NCBI GenBank assembly: GCA_029212745.1
Contig: JARGOL010000017.1
Coordinates: 1 to 64,000, forward strand
From: Alcanivoracaceae bacterium
GTDB taxonomy: Bacteria > Pseudomonadota > Gammaproteobacteria > Pseudomonadales > Alcanivoracaceae
Length of the DNA stretch: 64,000 nt
Direction of reading: 5' to 3'
In this document: piece by piece, positions 1-8,163 of the stretch
Layout of the letters: every line of letters starts with the position of its first letter
Numbering within the stretch: position 1 is the first letter of the stretch
The notes under the pieces: generated by a model
Databases searched by the model: none
Told to the model about the DNA's origin: nothing
Seen by the model: the letters and a program-made list of their open reading frames with translations, nothing else
Program-made: the position numbers and the translations under genes

Positions 1-78
1 GAAAATTCATCCCCAAGCAGAGCCCACACGTTTGCTTGCCTGATTGTTAAAGAGCACCGGGGTCACCCCCGTTGAGAG
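1..78 (-). other. 5' leader of a ribosomal RNA precursor (16S gene lies beyond the left edge)
   Basis: Read on the minus strand, this stretch has the order expected of an rrn leader: a GC-rich region after a strong promoter, a short hairpin (GGGG/CCCC stem, 59-62 with 66-69, resembling boxB), then boxA, then a GTGTGGGC element at 22-29 like boxC. Transcription runs leftward out of the window, so the mature 16S sequence is not visible. In Pseudomonas aeruginosa an rRNA operon also lies next to tyrZ, which supports the reading. Confidence 0.85.
45..56 (-). promoter_or_regulatory. boxA antitermination element of the rrn operon
   Basis: The minus strand reads TGCTCTTTAACA, identical to the rRNA boxA consensus bound by NusB-S10, which lets RNA polymerase pass Rho-dependent terminators in rrn operons. 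It lies about 20 bases downstream of the predicted start site and directly after a GGGGTGACCCC hairpin. Confidence 0.92.
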
Positions 79-84
79 AGGGGC

Positions 85-112
85 ATTCTACTCAGACGCC
101 CCTTCCTGTCAA
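85..112 (-). promoter_or_regulatory. rRNA operon sigma-70 promoter
   Basis: On the minus strand TTGACA (107-112) is followed after 16 bases by TAGAAT (85-90), close to the sigma-70 consensus with the short spacer typical of rRNA promoters. The sequence after the -10 box is GC rich (GCCCC), as expected of a stringent-response-sensitive discriminator, and an A-tract just upstream of the -35 box could act as an UP element. The -35 box is only about 40 bases past the tyrS stop codon, so upstream activator sites would overlap the end of tyrS. Confidence 0.88.
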
Positions 113-152
113 ACACTTTTTTCCGAAATCCCGCAGCGGGCCTGCCGAATGC

Positions 153-1352
153 TCAGGAAATGGTCACCCGGGCGATATTCTTCTTGCCCGCCTGGACCAC
201 CCGGGTCTCTCCCCGGGCCAGCATCAGGCCCGGATCCGCCGGCTTGCCGTCCACGTAAACCGCACCACGCCCCATCACGTCCTTGGCCGCCTTGCCGTTC
301 TTGACCAGCTCCGCCAGGCGCAGCACCTGCAGGATATGCAGTTCACCGGCCTCGCCGGCCTCCACCGTCACTTCCGGCAGGTTGTCCGGGATCTCGCCCA
401 GGGCAATCTGGTTGCCTGCCGAGCGCGGCGCCGCCTCGGCCGCAGCAGCATCGTGAAAGCGCGTGATCAGCTCCTCAGCCAGGGCCTTTTTCGGCCCCTG
501 GGGGTCATTATCCTGCGCTGCCTGCTCGCGCAGGGCATTGATCTCGCTCATGGGCCGGGCACTGAGCAGCTCGAAATAGCGCCACACCAGGTCATCCGGC
601 ACCGAGAGGATCTTGCGATACATCTCGCCGGGGGCATCGTTGACGCCTATATAGTTACCCAGCGACTTGGACATCTTCTGCACCCCGTCCAGCCCCTCGA
701 GAATGGGCAGGGTGATGCACACCTGGGGCGCCTGGCCGTGCTGCTTCTGCAGGGTACGCCCCATCAGCAGGTTGAATTTCTGGTCGGTGCCGCCCAGCTC
801 CACGTCTGCCTCAAGGGCCACCGAGTCATAGCCCTGTACCAGCGGATAGAGGAACTCGTGGATGGCGATGGGCTGCTGGCTGCTGTACCGCTTGCTGAAA
901 TCGTCGCGCTCCAGCATGCGCGCCACGGTGTACTGCCCCGCCAGGCGGATCATGTCGTCAGCGCCCAGCTTGTCCATCCACTCGGAATTGAACACCACCC
1001 GTGTCTTTGCCGGGTCAAGGATCTTGAACACCTGCTCCTTGTAGGACACCGCATTGCTGGCCACGTCTTCACGGGTCAACGGCGGCCGCGTGGCGCTCTT
1101 GCCGGTGGGATCGCCGATCATGCCGGTGAAGTCGCCGATCAGGAACAGCACCTCATGGCCCAGCTCCTGGAACTGGCGCAGCTTGTTGATCAGCACCGTA
1201 TGACCGAAATGCAGGTCCGGCGCGGTGGGGTCAAAACCCGCCTTGATACGCAGCGGACGGCCTTCCTTGAGCTTCTCAACCAGCTCGTCCTCGGAAATGA
1301 TTTCGTCGGTGCCCCGCTTTATCAAAGCGAGCGCATCTTCCAGCGTGGCCAT
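153..1352 (-). CDS. tyrS: Tyrosine--tRNA ligase (TyrZ type)
   Basis: This cytoplasmic class I aminoacyl-tRNA synthetase charges tRNA(Tyr) with tyrosine. The 399-residue protein has the HIGH-class motif as HFGH (residues 48-51), the KMSKS loop near residue 225 and a C-terminal S4 RNA-binding domain. HFGH and the length point to the TyrZ branch rather than the E. coli TyrS branch. The frame is open for 42 codons upstream, but the ATG at 1352 is chosen because homology starts at [10 protein letters not shown] and a good -10 box lies between 1398 and 1403. The gene runs toward the rrn promoter, and a weak hairpin (CCCG/CGGG, 130-140) is the only terminator-like element between them. Confidence 0.97.
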   Translation of the reverse strand: MATLEDALALIKRGTDEIISEDELVEKLKEGRPLRIKAGFDPTAPDLHFGHTVLINKLRQFQELGHEVLFLIGDFTGMIGDPTGKSATRPPLTREDVASNAVSYKEQVFKILDPAKTRVVFNSEWMDKLGADDMIRLAGQYTVARMLERDDFSKRYSSQQPIAIHEFLYPLVQGYDSVALEADVELGGTDQKFNLLMGRTLQKQHGQAPQVCITLPILEGLDGVQKMSKSLGNYIGVNDAPGEMYRKILSVPDDLVWRYFELLSARPMSEINALREQAAQDNDPQGPKKALAEELITRFHDAAAAEAAPRSAGNQIALGEIPDNLPEVTVEAGEAGELHILQVLRLAELVKNGKAAKDVMGRGAVYVDGKPADPGLMLARGETRVVQAGKKNIARVTIS

Positions 1353-1397
1353 GTATACTCCCGTCGCCGCGTGAAATGGGGTGTTCAAGGGGCGGCT

Positions 1398-1426
1398 ATT
1401 ATAGAGTCTGGGCGCGCCGGCGCCAG
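1398..1426 (-). promoter_or_regulatory. Probable tyrS promoter
   Basis: The minus strand has a perfect TATAAT (1398-1403) with CTGGCG 17 bases upstream (1421-1426), a poor -35 match. The start site would be near 1391, giving a leader of about 40 bases to the tyrS ATG. Confidence 0.5.
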
Positions 1427-1566
1427 CCTCCATGGGCCCGCGCCCTGCTTTTGCCCGTCTGAACGGCCTTGATGCCATGCCGCCACCCCGGTTATCGTTG
1501 CCGGGTACCGGTTGATTCGTTGGAATTCACGCAGTTAGCCCAGACAACTAAACCAGCTTCGAGAAA

Positions 1567-2910
1567 ATGAGCCAGTCGCCACAACCGTTCCTCTATATGC
1601 TGCGCGATTTCCCACGCAGCCACCTGCTGGCCACCCTGGCGCTGGCAGGCATCGTCTCGCTGGCCGTGTTCCTGCCGCGGGACGGTCAGTCCGTCCCTGC
1701 CGAGCACACCGAGAAACTGTCCCTGGCACTGCCAGCACCGGGCAAGGCTGTGCCTGCTGCGCTGCCGGACCAGCCGGCCACACCGGACCCGCTGGAACGT
1801 ACCTGGACCGAGATCACCGTCAAGAGCGGCGACACCCTGTCGCGCCTGCTGCAGGACGAGGGCGTCAACGCCGGCGCCATCCACAACCTGGTTACTGCGG
1901 ACCCGGCCCTGAAGAAACTGGCAAAAATCCGGCCCGGTGAGACGTTCCGCGTCGAGATCGACCGCCTCGGCCGGTTGCTGGCCCTGGAGTACCGCCCCAC
2001 CCGCGTCAAGCGGCTGTTCGCTGAATACGTGGACGGCAACTGGACGGTGACCGAAGAAGAACGCGAATACCAGCGCCAGGTGCGTTACGCCGAAGCCGTC
2101 ATCGACGACTCCCTGTTCCTTGCCGGCCAGTCCGCCGGCATGACCGATGCCCTGACCATGAACCTGGCCGGCATTTTCGGCTGGGATATCGACTTCGTGC
2201 TCGACATCCGCCGCGGCGACCACTTCCGTGTGCTCTATGAAGAGCTGTATCTGGACGGCGAAAAGGTGGGCCAGGGCGAGATATTGATGGCGGAATTCTG
2301 GAACGACGGCCGCAAGGTCACCGCATTCCGCTTCACCGACAGTGAAGGCAACACCGACTACATGGATCTCAACGGCAACTCCCTGCGCAAGGAATTCCTG
2401 CGTACGCCGGTGGCATTCAGTCGCATCAGCTCCCGTTTCAGCCTCGGGCGCAAGCATCCCGTACTAAACAAGATACGCGCCCACCGTGGCATTGATTACG
2501 CTGCGCCCCGCGGCACTCCGATCAAGGCGGCCGGCGATGGCAAAGTCATCTTTGCCGGCAACAAAGGCGGCTATGGCCGTGTTGTCATCATCCAGCACGG
2601 TCAGAAGTACACCACCCTGTACGCACACATGAACGGCTATGCCCGCGGCATTCGTTCCGGCAAGCGCGTGCGCCAGGGACAGACCATCGGCTACGTGGGC
2701 AGCTCCGGGCTGGCCACCGGCCCGCACCTGCATTACGAGTTCCGCCTCAATGGTGTGCACCGGAACCCGCTCACCGTACCGCTGCCCAAGGCGCGCGGCA
2801 TTCCCGACAGCGAGCGCACCGAATTCCTGGTGCACGCCAACAAACTGCGCAACCAGATGGCCCTGCATGCGGAGGCGTTCACCCTTGCCCAGAACAACAT
2901 CAGCCAATGA
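1567..2910 (+). CDS. mepM: Inner-membrane-anchored M23 peptidoglycan endopeptidase (MepM-like)
   Basis: Predicted murein DD-endopeptidase that cleaves peptide cross-links so new strands can be inserted. The 447-residue protein has an N-terminal transmembrane anchor (about residues 17-36), an OapA/LysM-like region from about residue 80, and a C-terminal M23 zinc peptidase domain. The metal ligands are visible as HRGID (from residue 306) and HLH (387-389). The gene is divergent from tyrS and its last 26 bases overlap anmK, linking wall cleavage to recycling of anhydro-muropeptides; the same pairing occurs in Pseudomonas. The MepM name rests on domain order only, as several paralogues share it. 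Confidence 0.9.
   Translation: MSQSPQPFLYMLRDFPRSHLLATLALAGIVSLAVFLPRDGQSVPAEHTEKLSLALPAPGKAVPAALPDQPATPDPLERTWTEITVKSGDTLSRLLQDEGVNAGAIHNLVTADPALKKLAKIRPGETFRVEIDRLGRLLALEYRPTRVKRLFAEYVDGNWTVTEEEREYQRQVRYAEAVIDDSLFLAGQSAGMTDALTMNLAGIFGWDIDFVLDIRRGDHFRVLYEELYLDGEKVGQGEILMAEFWNDGRKVTAFRFTDSEGNTDYMDLNGNSLRKEFLRTPVAFSRISSRFSLGRKHPVLNKIRAHRGIDYAAPRGTPIKAAGDGKVIFAGNKGGYGRVVIIQHGQKYTTLYAHMNGYARGIRSGKRVRQGQTIGYVGSSGLATGPHLHYEFRLNGVHRNPLTVPLPKARGIPDSERTEFLVHANKLRNQMALHAEAFTLAQNNISQ
2871..2887 (+). promoter_or_regulatory. Ribosome-binding site that selects a TTG start for anmK
   Basis: GGAGG (2871-2875) stands 9 bases before a TTG at 2885 in the anmK frame. No ATG or GTG fits the family's N-terminus: the next in-frame ATG (2927) falls inside the conserved GLMSGTS motif. 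The signal lies inside the coding sequence of the upstream peptidase. Confidence 0.65.
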
Positions 2911-3985
2911 CCTGTATGTCGGGCTGATGTCCGGCACCAGCGTCGATGCCATTGATGCCGCGCTGGTGCGTTTTTCTCCCGCCTGCGACATTGTTGCCTG
3001 GCACAGCCACCCGATCCCCGAACAATTGCGCTGCGGCATTCTTGAACTGTGCCAACCGGGCGACAACGAAATCGATCGTTTCGGCCAACTGGATGTGGCG
3101 CTGGGCGACCTGTTTGCCGAAGCGACCCTGGCGTTGCTGGACAGTGCAGGCGTGTCCGCCGATGCAGTTACCGCCATTGGCAGCCATGGGCAAACCGTGC
3201 GGCATCGTCCCGGTGAGGGCGGCTTCAGTCTCCAGCTGGGCAGCGCTGACGTAATCAGCGCGCGTACCGGCATTGCCACTGTGGCCAACTTCCGCAATCA
3301 CGACATGGTGCTCGGCGGACAGGGCGCACCGCTGGTGCCGGCGTTCCATGCCAGCGTCTTCGGCCTGGCGGGGGAGCGCCGCGTGGTGGCAAACATCGGC
3401 GGCATGGCAAACATCACCGTGCTTGATGGTGACGCGGTCAGCGGTGGTTACGACACCGGCCCGGGTAATGTGCTGATGGACAGCTGGATATACCAGCAGC
3501 GTGGCGAACACCTGGACCACAATGGCGAATGGGCCGCCAGCGGCCAGTGCCTGGACGAGCTACTTGCCGACATGCTCACGGATGATTTCATTCGGCGGCC
3601 AGCGCCCAAAAGCACTGGCCGGGAAGACTTTGATGCCCACTGGCTGGCACGCTGGCCGCTGGAACAGTCAGCCCCTGCCGACGTGCAGGCCACGCTGCTG
3701 GCATTCACCGCCCGGAGTCTGGCGGACGCTGTCAACAACGCAGCCGCCGACCGGCTGCTGGTGTGCGGCGGTGGCGCCAGGAATGACACACTGATGCGCG
3801 CGCTGGCCGCGCTCTGCAATTGCCCGGTAACCAGCACCGATGATTACGGCGTGCCCCCCGAGCAGGTGGAAGCAGCCGCTTTTGCCTGGCTGGCGCGAGC
3901 AAGAATGGCTGGCGCGCCAGGCAACGCCCCGGCGGTTACCGGCGCGAACCGCGCCGCTGTTCTTGGCGCGCTGTACCTGCCCTGA
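2885..3985 (+). CDS. anmK: Anhydro-N-acetylmuramic acid kinase
   Basis: AnmK opens the 1,6-anhydro ring of anhydro-MurNAc and phosphorylates it to MurNAc-6-phosphate in cytoplasmic cell-wall recycling. The family signature GLMSGTS lies at residues 13-19 and an ASKHA-type GGGARN motif appears in the C-terminal half. A TTG start at 2885 gives 366 residues, the usual family size, and has a GGAGG site at the right distance. The gene overlaps the M23 peptidase by 26 bases, implying translational coupling. It ends 3 bases from the convergent AraC-type gene, with no terminator hairpin between. Confidence 0.95.
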   Translation: MPRTTSANDLYVGLMSGTSVDAIDAALVRFSPACDIVAWHSHPIPEQLRCGILELCQPGDNEIDRFGQLDVALGDLFAEATLALLDSAGVSADAVTAIGSHGQTVRHRPGEGGFSLQLGSADVISARTGIATVANFRNHDMVLGGQGAPLVPAFHASVFGLAGERRVVANIGGMANITVLDGDAVSGGYDTGPGNVLMDSWIYQQRGEHLDHNGEWAASGQCLDELLADMLTDDFIRRPAPKSTGREDFDAHWLARWPLEQSAPADVQATLLAFTARSLADAVNNAAADRLLVCGGGARNDTLMRALAALCNCPVTSTDDYGVPPEQVEAAAFAWLARARMAGAPGNAPAVTGANRAAVLGALYLP

Positions 3986-3988
3986 TCG

Positions 3989-5005
3989 CTAGCCAGCTCG
4001 TGCGGCACGGCGATAGGCTGCCGGCGTCGTGCCGGTCCAACGCTGGAACGCACGTATAAACGATGCCGGCTCCCCGTATCCCATACGCTGGGCAATCACC
4101 TCCACCGACAAACTGCTCTCCAGCAGGAACGCGCACGCCTTGTCCTCGCGCACCCGGTCTGCCAGCGCCCGGAAACGGGTGCCCTCACTGGCCAGCTGAC
4201 GGCGCAGGCTGCGCTCGGACATGCCCAACGCGTCCGCCACGTCGGTGGCCGACGGGAAGTCGCCGGTGAATAACCCCAGATGCTGAACCACCTTTTCCGA
4301 CAGCCCGTCCATGGTGGCTTCTTCCCGCTGCAGCAACAGCTGGTCACACTGGCCCTTGTAGACCCGGTGAGCGGTGGGATCGGCGGTGGGAAAACGCAGC
4401 CGCAGGTGCTCATTCTTTATGTACAGACGCGCTTCTTTGGCAGCAAAGGTCACCGGGCAGCGGAAGTACTCTTCGTACGCCGCCTTCTCCGCCGGCTCGG
4501 GATAGGGAAATTCCATGCGCTCCGGTCTCAGGTCCACACCCAGACCCGCCTGCAGGTCACGCATCAGCTTGTAGGTGCCGGATATCTCACCATCCACCCG
4601 GAAGCGGAAGGCCTGCTCGGGCAGCGCAATGGGCTTGAGCACCAACGCAGACAGTTCCGGCCCGGGCTCGAAACGCAGCCCTGCCGACAGGAACGTGCAA
4701 CCCTGGTAACGCACCCCGGTCTGCAACGCATGGTAGGCATCGTCGCAGGTCATCAACAGCATGGTGAACGGCCCGTAGCCCGCCAGGCCGAAATGGGCAC
4801 CGGCCTTGATCCCGGCCATGGGGTCCTTGATCTGTTCGGCCAGCGCCATAAACACACGCAGTTCCAGGGCCCGGTCGATCTGCGCGGCCGGGTCCATGCT
4901 GTCCAGATCCAGGCCGAACTTGCGCACCACCGGCGCCACGTCCTCGCCGTGCGCCTGCAGCCCCTGGATGATGTACATCAGGCCGATAACCGGGCGTTTG
5001 CTCAT
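3989..5005 (-). CDS. AraC-family transcriptional regulator with arabinose-binding-like N-terminal domain
   Basis: A 338-residue DNA-binding protein. The first 200 or so residues resemble the 'Arabinose_bd' N-terminal module found in OruR/ArgR-like AraC regulators. The last 100 hold two helix-turn-helix motifs, the first around VADALGMSERSLRRQL and the second around VEVIAQRMGYGEPASFIRAF. It starts from an ATG at 5005 and is divergent from the flavin monooxygenase gene at 5215, so it most likely controls that gene in response to a hydrophobic substrate or product. The effector cannot be read from the sequence. Confidence 0.9.
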   Translation of the reverse strand: MSKRPVIGLMYIIQGLQAHGEDVAPVVRKFGLDLDSMDPAAQIDRALELRVFMALAEQIKDPMAGIKAGAHFGLAGYGPFTMLLMTCDDAYHALQTGVRYQGCTFLSAGLRFEPGPELSALVLKPIALPEQAFRFRVDGEISGTYKLMRDLQAGLGVDLRPERMEFPYPEPAEKAAYEEYFRCPVTFAAKEARLYIKNEHLRLRFPTADPTAHRVYKGQCDQLLLQREEATMDGLSEKVVQHLGLFTGDFPSATDVADALGMSERSLRRQLASEGTRFRALADRVREDKACAFLLESSLSVEVIAQRMGYGEPASFIRAFQRWTGTTPAAYRRAARAG

Positions 5006-5054
5006 CCTGCCTCCGTGCCATCACTGGCCGTCGCTGCAGCCATACGATATTGAC

Positions 5055-5075
5055 ATTGGCCACTGTAAATTGGCC
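5055..5075. promoter_or_regulatory. Direct repeats in the AraC regulator/monooxygenase intergenic region, possible operator
   Basis: ATTGGCC occurs twice (5055-5061 and 5069-5075), start to start 14 bases apart, between the divergent regulator and monooxygenase genes. The related CACTGGCC appears near 5023 and again near 5098. AraC proteins often bind direct repeats, but the usual spacing is nearer two helical turns. No convincing -35/-10 pair was found for either gene. Confidence 0.25.
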
Positions 5076-5214
5076 GGAAATATCAATTCTAGAGGTATCA
5101 CTGGCCTATCGCCAGTCTCAACCCCCCTACTAAAGTGTGGGTATGACGCTACAAGGCCCGCAGCACCACACACGAATGGGCCGTTGAATAACAGCAACAC
5201 GCGAGGACCGGGAA

Positions 5215-6756
5215 ATGACCAGTCAGGCAAAGATCAAGAAACCGACCACCGAAATCGTCGATACCGTCATCGTCGGCGCCGGCTTTGGCGGCCTGTGCAT
5301 GGCCATCAAGCTGCAGGAAGCCGGCAACACCAATTTTGTCATCCTCGAGAAAGCCGACGAGGTGGGCGGCACCTGGCGTGACAACAGCTATCCGGGCTGC
5401 GCCTGTGACGTGCAGTCGCACATGTACTCGTTCTCGTTCGAAGGCAAGGCTGACTGGTCCAAGCGTTACGCACCCTGGAACGAGATCCAGGATTACATCC
5501 TCAAGACCACCGACAAATACGGCATCCGTCATTACATGCGCTACGGCCAGGAAGTCACCGGCGCCGTGTTTGATGAGACCAGCGGCCGCTGGACCATCAA
5601 GACCGCTGCCGGCAACACCTACAACTGCCGCCACTGGGTACTGGCCTCGGGCCCGCTGCATGTGCCCCAGATACCGAAGATCAAGGGCCTGGAAAACTTC
5701 AAGGGCAAGGTATTCCATTCCGCCCGCTGGGATCATGACTACGACCTGAAAGGCAAGAAGGTGGTCTCCATCGGCACCGGCGGCAGCGCCATCCAGTACT
5801 GCCCGGAAATCGCGCCGGATGTGGAAAAACTGCACGTGTTCCAGCGCACCCCGGCCTGGGTCATCCCGCGTGACGAACGCAAGTACCCGGAACTGGAGAA
5901 GAAGCTCTACAAGCGATTCCCGCTGCTGCGCAAGCTGCACCGGGCACGCTGCTACTGGACCAACGAATCGCGCGTCTGGCCGATCTTCAACCCGGCCATT
6001 GCCCGCACCCTGCAGAACCTGGCCAAGGCGTTCATCCGCATCCAGGTCAAGGACAAGACGCTGGCCAGGAAACTGACGCCGGATTACACCCTCGGCTGCA
6101 AGCGCATCCTGATCTCCAACAAGTGGTACCCGATGTTCAACCGCGACAATGTGGAGCTGGTCACCGACGGTATCCAGGAAGTACGCGAGCACAGCATCGT
6201 CACCAGCGATGGCGTCGAGCGCGAGGCCGACTGCATCATTCTCGGCACCGGCTTTGTCGTCGACCCGCGCATCTACATGGCTGATTTCGAACTCAAGGGC
6301 CTCGGCGGCCGACGCATCCAGGACGACTGGGCCGACGCGGCACAGGCCTACTACGGCATCAACGTCAGCGGCTACCCGAACATGCACCTGCTGGTGGGCC
6401 CGAACACCGGCCTGGGCCACAACTCGATCATCTTCATGATCGAATCCCAGGTGCACTACATCCTGGATGCCATGAAGAAACTGGATGACAAGGGCGCCGA
6501 CTACCTCGACGTCAAACAGGAAAAGCAGGACCGGTTCGTTGACCGCATGCAGGACATGCTCGAGGGCACCGTCTGGACCTCCGGCTGCACCAGCTGGTAC
6601 CAGCAGGCTGACGGCAAGAACACCACCATCTGGCCGGCGTCGACGTGGCGCTACTGGCTGGAAACCCGGAAGCTGCCAGAGAACGCTTATACCTTTGTCA
6701 GCTGTGCCAAGAGCAAGCACAGCAAGGCCGACACTGCAGAAACCGTTACCGCCTGA
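5215..6756 (+). CDS. Type I Baeyer-Villiger flavin monooxygenase
   Basis: FAD- and NADPH-dependent monooxygenase that inserts oxygen next to a carbonyl (ketone to ester or lactone). The 513-residue protein has the FAD-binding GAGFGG (residues 21-26), the Baeyer-Villiger fingerprint FKGKVFHSARWD (from residue 162) and a second Rossmann motif GTGGSA (near 187). A GTWRDNSYPGCACD stretch is typical of the family. It is divergently transcribed from an AraC-type regulator and followed by a strong terminator, so it is probably a single-gene unit. In a hydrocarbon-using host it could act on alkyl or cyclic ketones. AlmA-type alkane hydroxylases are related, but the fingerprint favours a Baeyer-Villiger enzyme. 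Confidence 0.88.
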   Translation: MTSQAKIKKPTTEIVDTVIVGAGFGGLCMAIKLQEAGNTNFVILEKADEVGGTWRDNSYPGCACDVQSHMYSFSFEGKADWSKRYAPWNEIQDYILKTTDKYGIRHYMRYGQEVTGAVFDETSGRWTIKTAAGNTYNCRHWVLASGPLHVPQIPKIKGLENFKGKVFHSARWDHDYDLKGKKVVSIGTGGSAIQYCPEIAPDVEKLHVFQRTPAWVIPRDERKYPELEKKLYKRFPLLRKLHRARCYWTNESRVWPIFNPAIARTLQNLAKAFIRIQVKDKTLARKLTPDYTLGCKRILISNKWYPMFNRDNVELVTDGIQEVREHSIVTSDGVEREADCIILGTGFVVDPRIYMADFELKGLGGRRIQDDWADAAQAYYGINVSGYPNMHLLVGPNTGLGHNSIIFMIESQVHYILDAMKKLDDKGADYLDVKQEKQDRFVDRMQDMLEGTVWTSGCTSWYQQADGKNTTIWPASTWRYWLETRKLPENAYTFVSCAKSKHSKADTAETVTA

Positions 6757-6786
6757 GCAGACAGCGTCTGCTTCAAGCTCCCTCAA

Positions 6787-6811
6787 GCGCGCCATCTGGC
6801 GCGCTTTTTTT
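6787..6811 (+). terminator. Rho-independent terminator of the monooxygenase gene
   Basis: GCGCGCC and GGCGCGC pair across an ATCT loop and are followed by seven T residues (6805-6811), 30 bases after the stop codon. The remaining 215 bases to the next gene hold no further structure I can name. Confidence 0.9.
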
Positions 6812-7026
6812 ATCCGCGCAGGTACCGTGTCATGGGCGCCTGCGCGTCCCCCCCGCCAAACTGGCACGCCCGCTCCGTACCCTGCACGCAGCGTGACCGG
6901 CGGGTCCCGGCAAGCACGCCAGTGTTCATGGGACTAGATTCTCCTCACGCCTCGGGAGGCGTATCACAACGCCGGCGGCCCACGCCCGCAGTGCCGGCAC
7001 GACAGATAAAAACAAGGGGATATCAC

Positions 7027-8076
7027 ATGAACTTCCTGAAAATCGGCGCACTGTGTGCCCTGCTGCTGGCAACCAGCCACAGCCTGGCCTTCGTTGGCGC
7101 CACGCACCGCCAGATGGTGCTGGATGCGGTGGACTACATGAGCCGCCACCCTGGCACCACCAACTACCAGCGCCTTGAAGCAGCCGCCAATGCGGCCGGC
7201 TACACCATCGACCAGTTCGCCACCGTGCTCGCTGATGCCGCCAGGGACGTGGACAACTTTCATGACACCTATCTGTGTGGCGCCATCACCGGCGACTGTG
7301 TCCGGGCGCCCGCCTATAACCTCGGCGACGAATGGGTCAATTACAGCTCCTGGAACCATTTCCAGAACCACCCCGGTGGTGCTGATGCCCACGGCAACGA
7401 CATCGGTGGCTACAACTACGGCAAGCTGGCCTACACCGGCACCGAGGACGAACTGGCTGCCAGCTGGCTGTGGAACGACCACATGGACGACGGCAATGGC
7501 GGCATGACCGGCTGGTGCTCCTGGTGGAGCTGCTGGGAAGACAGCGAATACAACAGTTACGGCATTACCCAGACCCGTTACGCCCTGGGCGGCAGCATGC
7601 GCAAGTCCATGTACGAGGACTTCCAGAACATGGCGTTCCAGCCGCTGGATAACGTATCCCAGTACTGGTACCAGCAATTCTGGTCATCGCCCTCTGCACA
7701 GACGCTGGGCTTTGTCCTGCACGCCACCGACCTGCTGCAGCCGCACCACACCTGGGGCCCCATTGGCCTCGGCCACAGCGACTGGGAAGGCTTTGTCGAA
7801 GACTACTACCAGAACTACAACAGCGACGCCCGTGTCACCTGGGCGCTTGGCAGCTACACGCCCATCCCGGCCAACAGCACCGAGATCCGTCCGCTGCTGA
7901 CACAGGGTGGCAATCTCAGCTACAGCATCGGTGGCTGTGTCATTGGTGGAGACGACTACGCCTGCCGTGACGCTGTGGCCCAGTGGGTGGTGCCACACGG
8001 TATCGCGCTGGTGGTGCATGTGCTCAACCATGCTGCTGACCGCTTCTATGTACCGGCGGGCTACGCCGCCTATTGA
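7027..8076 (+). CDS. Secreted zinc phospholipase C/P1-nuclease-fold protein
   Basis: A 349-residue protein with a clear signal peptide (cleavage near residue 19, after SLA). The mature chain shows metal-ligand spacing typical of the phospholipase C/S1-P1 nuclease fold: an early His in GATHRQM, an NHFQNH segment, then LHATDLLQPHH followed by GHSDWEGF, which matches the D-x5-H and H-x3-E parts of the zinc site. The first His-to-Asp spacing (H-x2-D) is one residue shorter than in classical PLC. The ATG at 7027 follows AAGGGG. It heads a cassette with a SurA-like chaperone and a membrane-anchored helical protein, which suggests assisted folding during export. Substrate (phospholipid or nucleic acid) is inference. 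Confidence 0.55.
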   Translation: MNFLKIGALCALLLATSHSLAFVGATHRQMVLDAVDYMSRHPGTTNYQRLEAAANAAGYTIDQFATVLADAARDVDNFHDTYLCGAITGDCVRAPAYNLGDEWVNYSSWNHFQNHPGGADAHGNDIGGYNYGKLAYTGTEDELAASWLWNDHMDDGNGGMTGWCSWWSCWEDSEYNSYGITQTRYALGGSMRKSMYEDFQNMAFQPLDNVSQYWYQQFWSSPSAQTLGFVLHATDLLQPHHTWGPIGLGHSDWEGFVEDYYQNYNSDARVTWALGSYTPIPANSTEIRPLLTQGGNLSYSIGGCVIGGDDYACRDAVAQWVVPHGIALVVHVLNHAADRFYVPAGYAAY

Positions 8077-8163
8077 GGCGCCTGCTTCCCCGCGTGCTTT
8101 GCCTCTGGCAGCACGCGGGAAACAGCCCGCCGATACCCGATAACGACAAAAGGTTGCTCTCCC

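Noticed and set aside
72-1472. Open frame of 466 codons on the plus strand opposite tyrS
   Set aside because: Antisense to tyrS with a composition typical of a reverse-strand shadow.
6850-6885. TGGCACG in the gap before the phospholipase-like gene as a sigma-54 promoter
   Set aside because: The -24 element matches, but the -12 position reads CTCC instead of TTGC.
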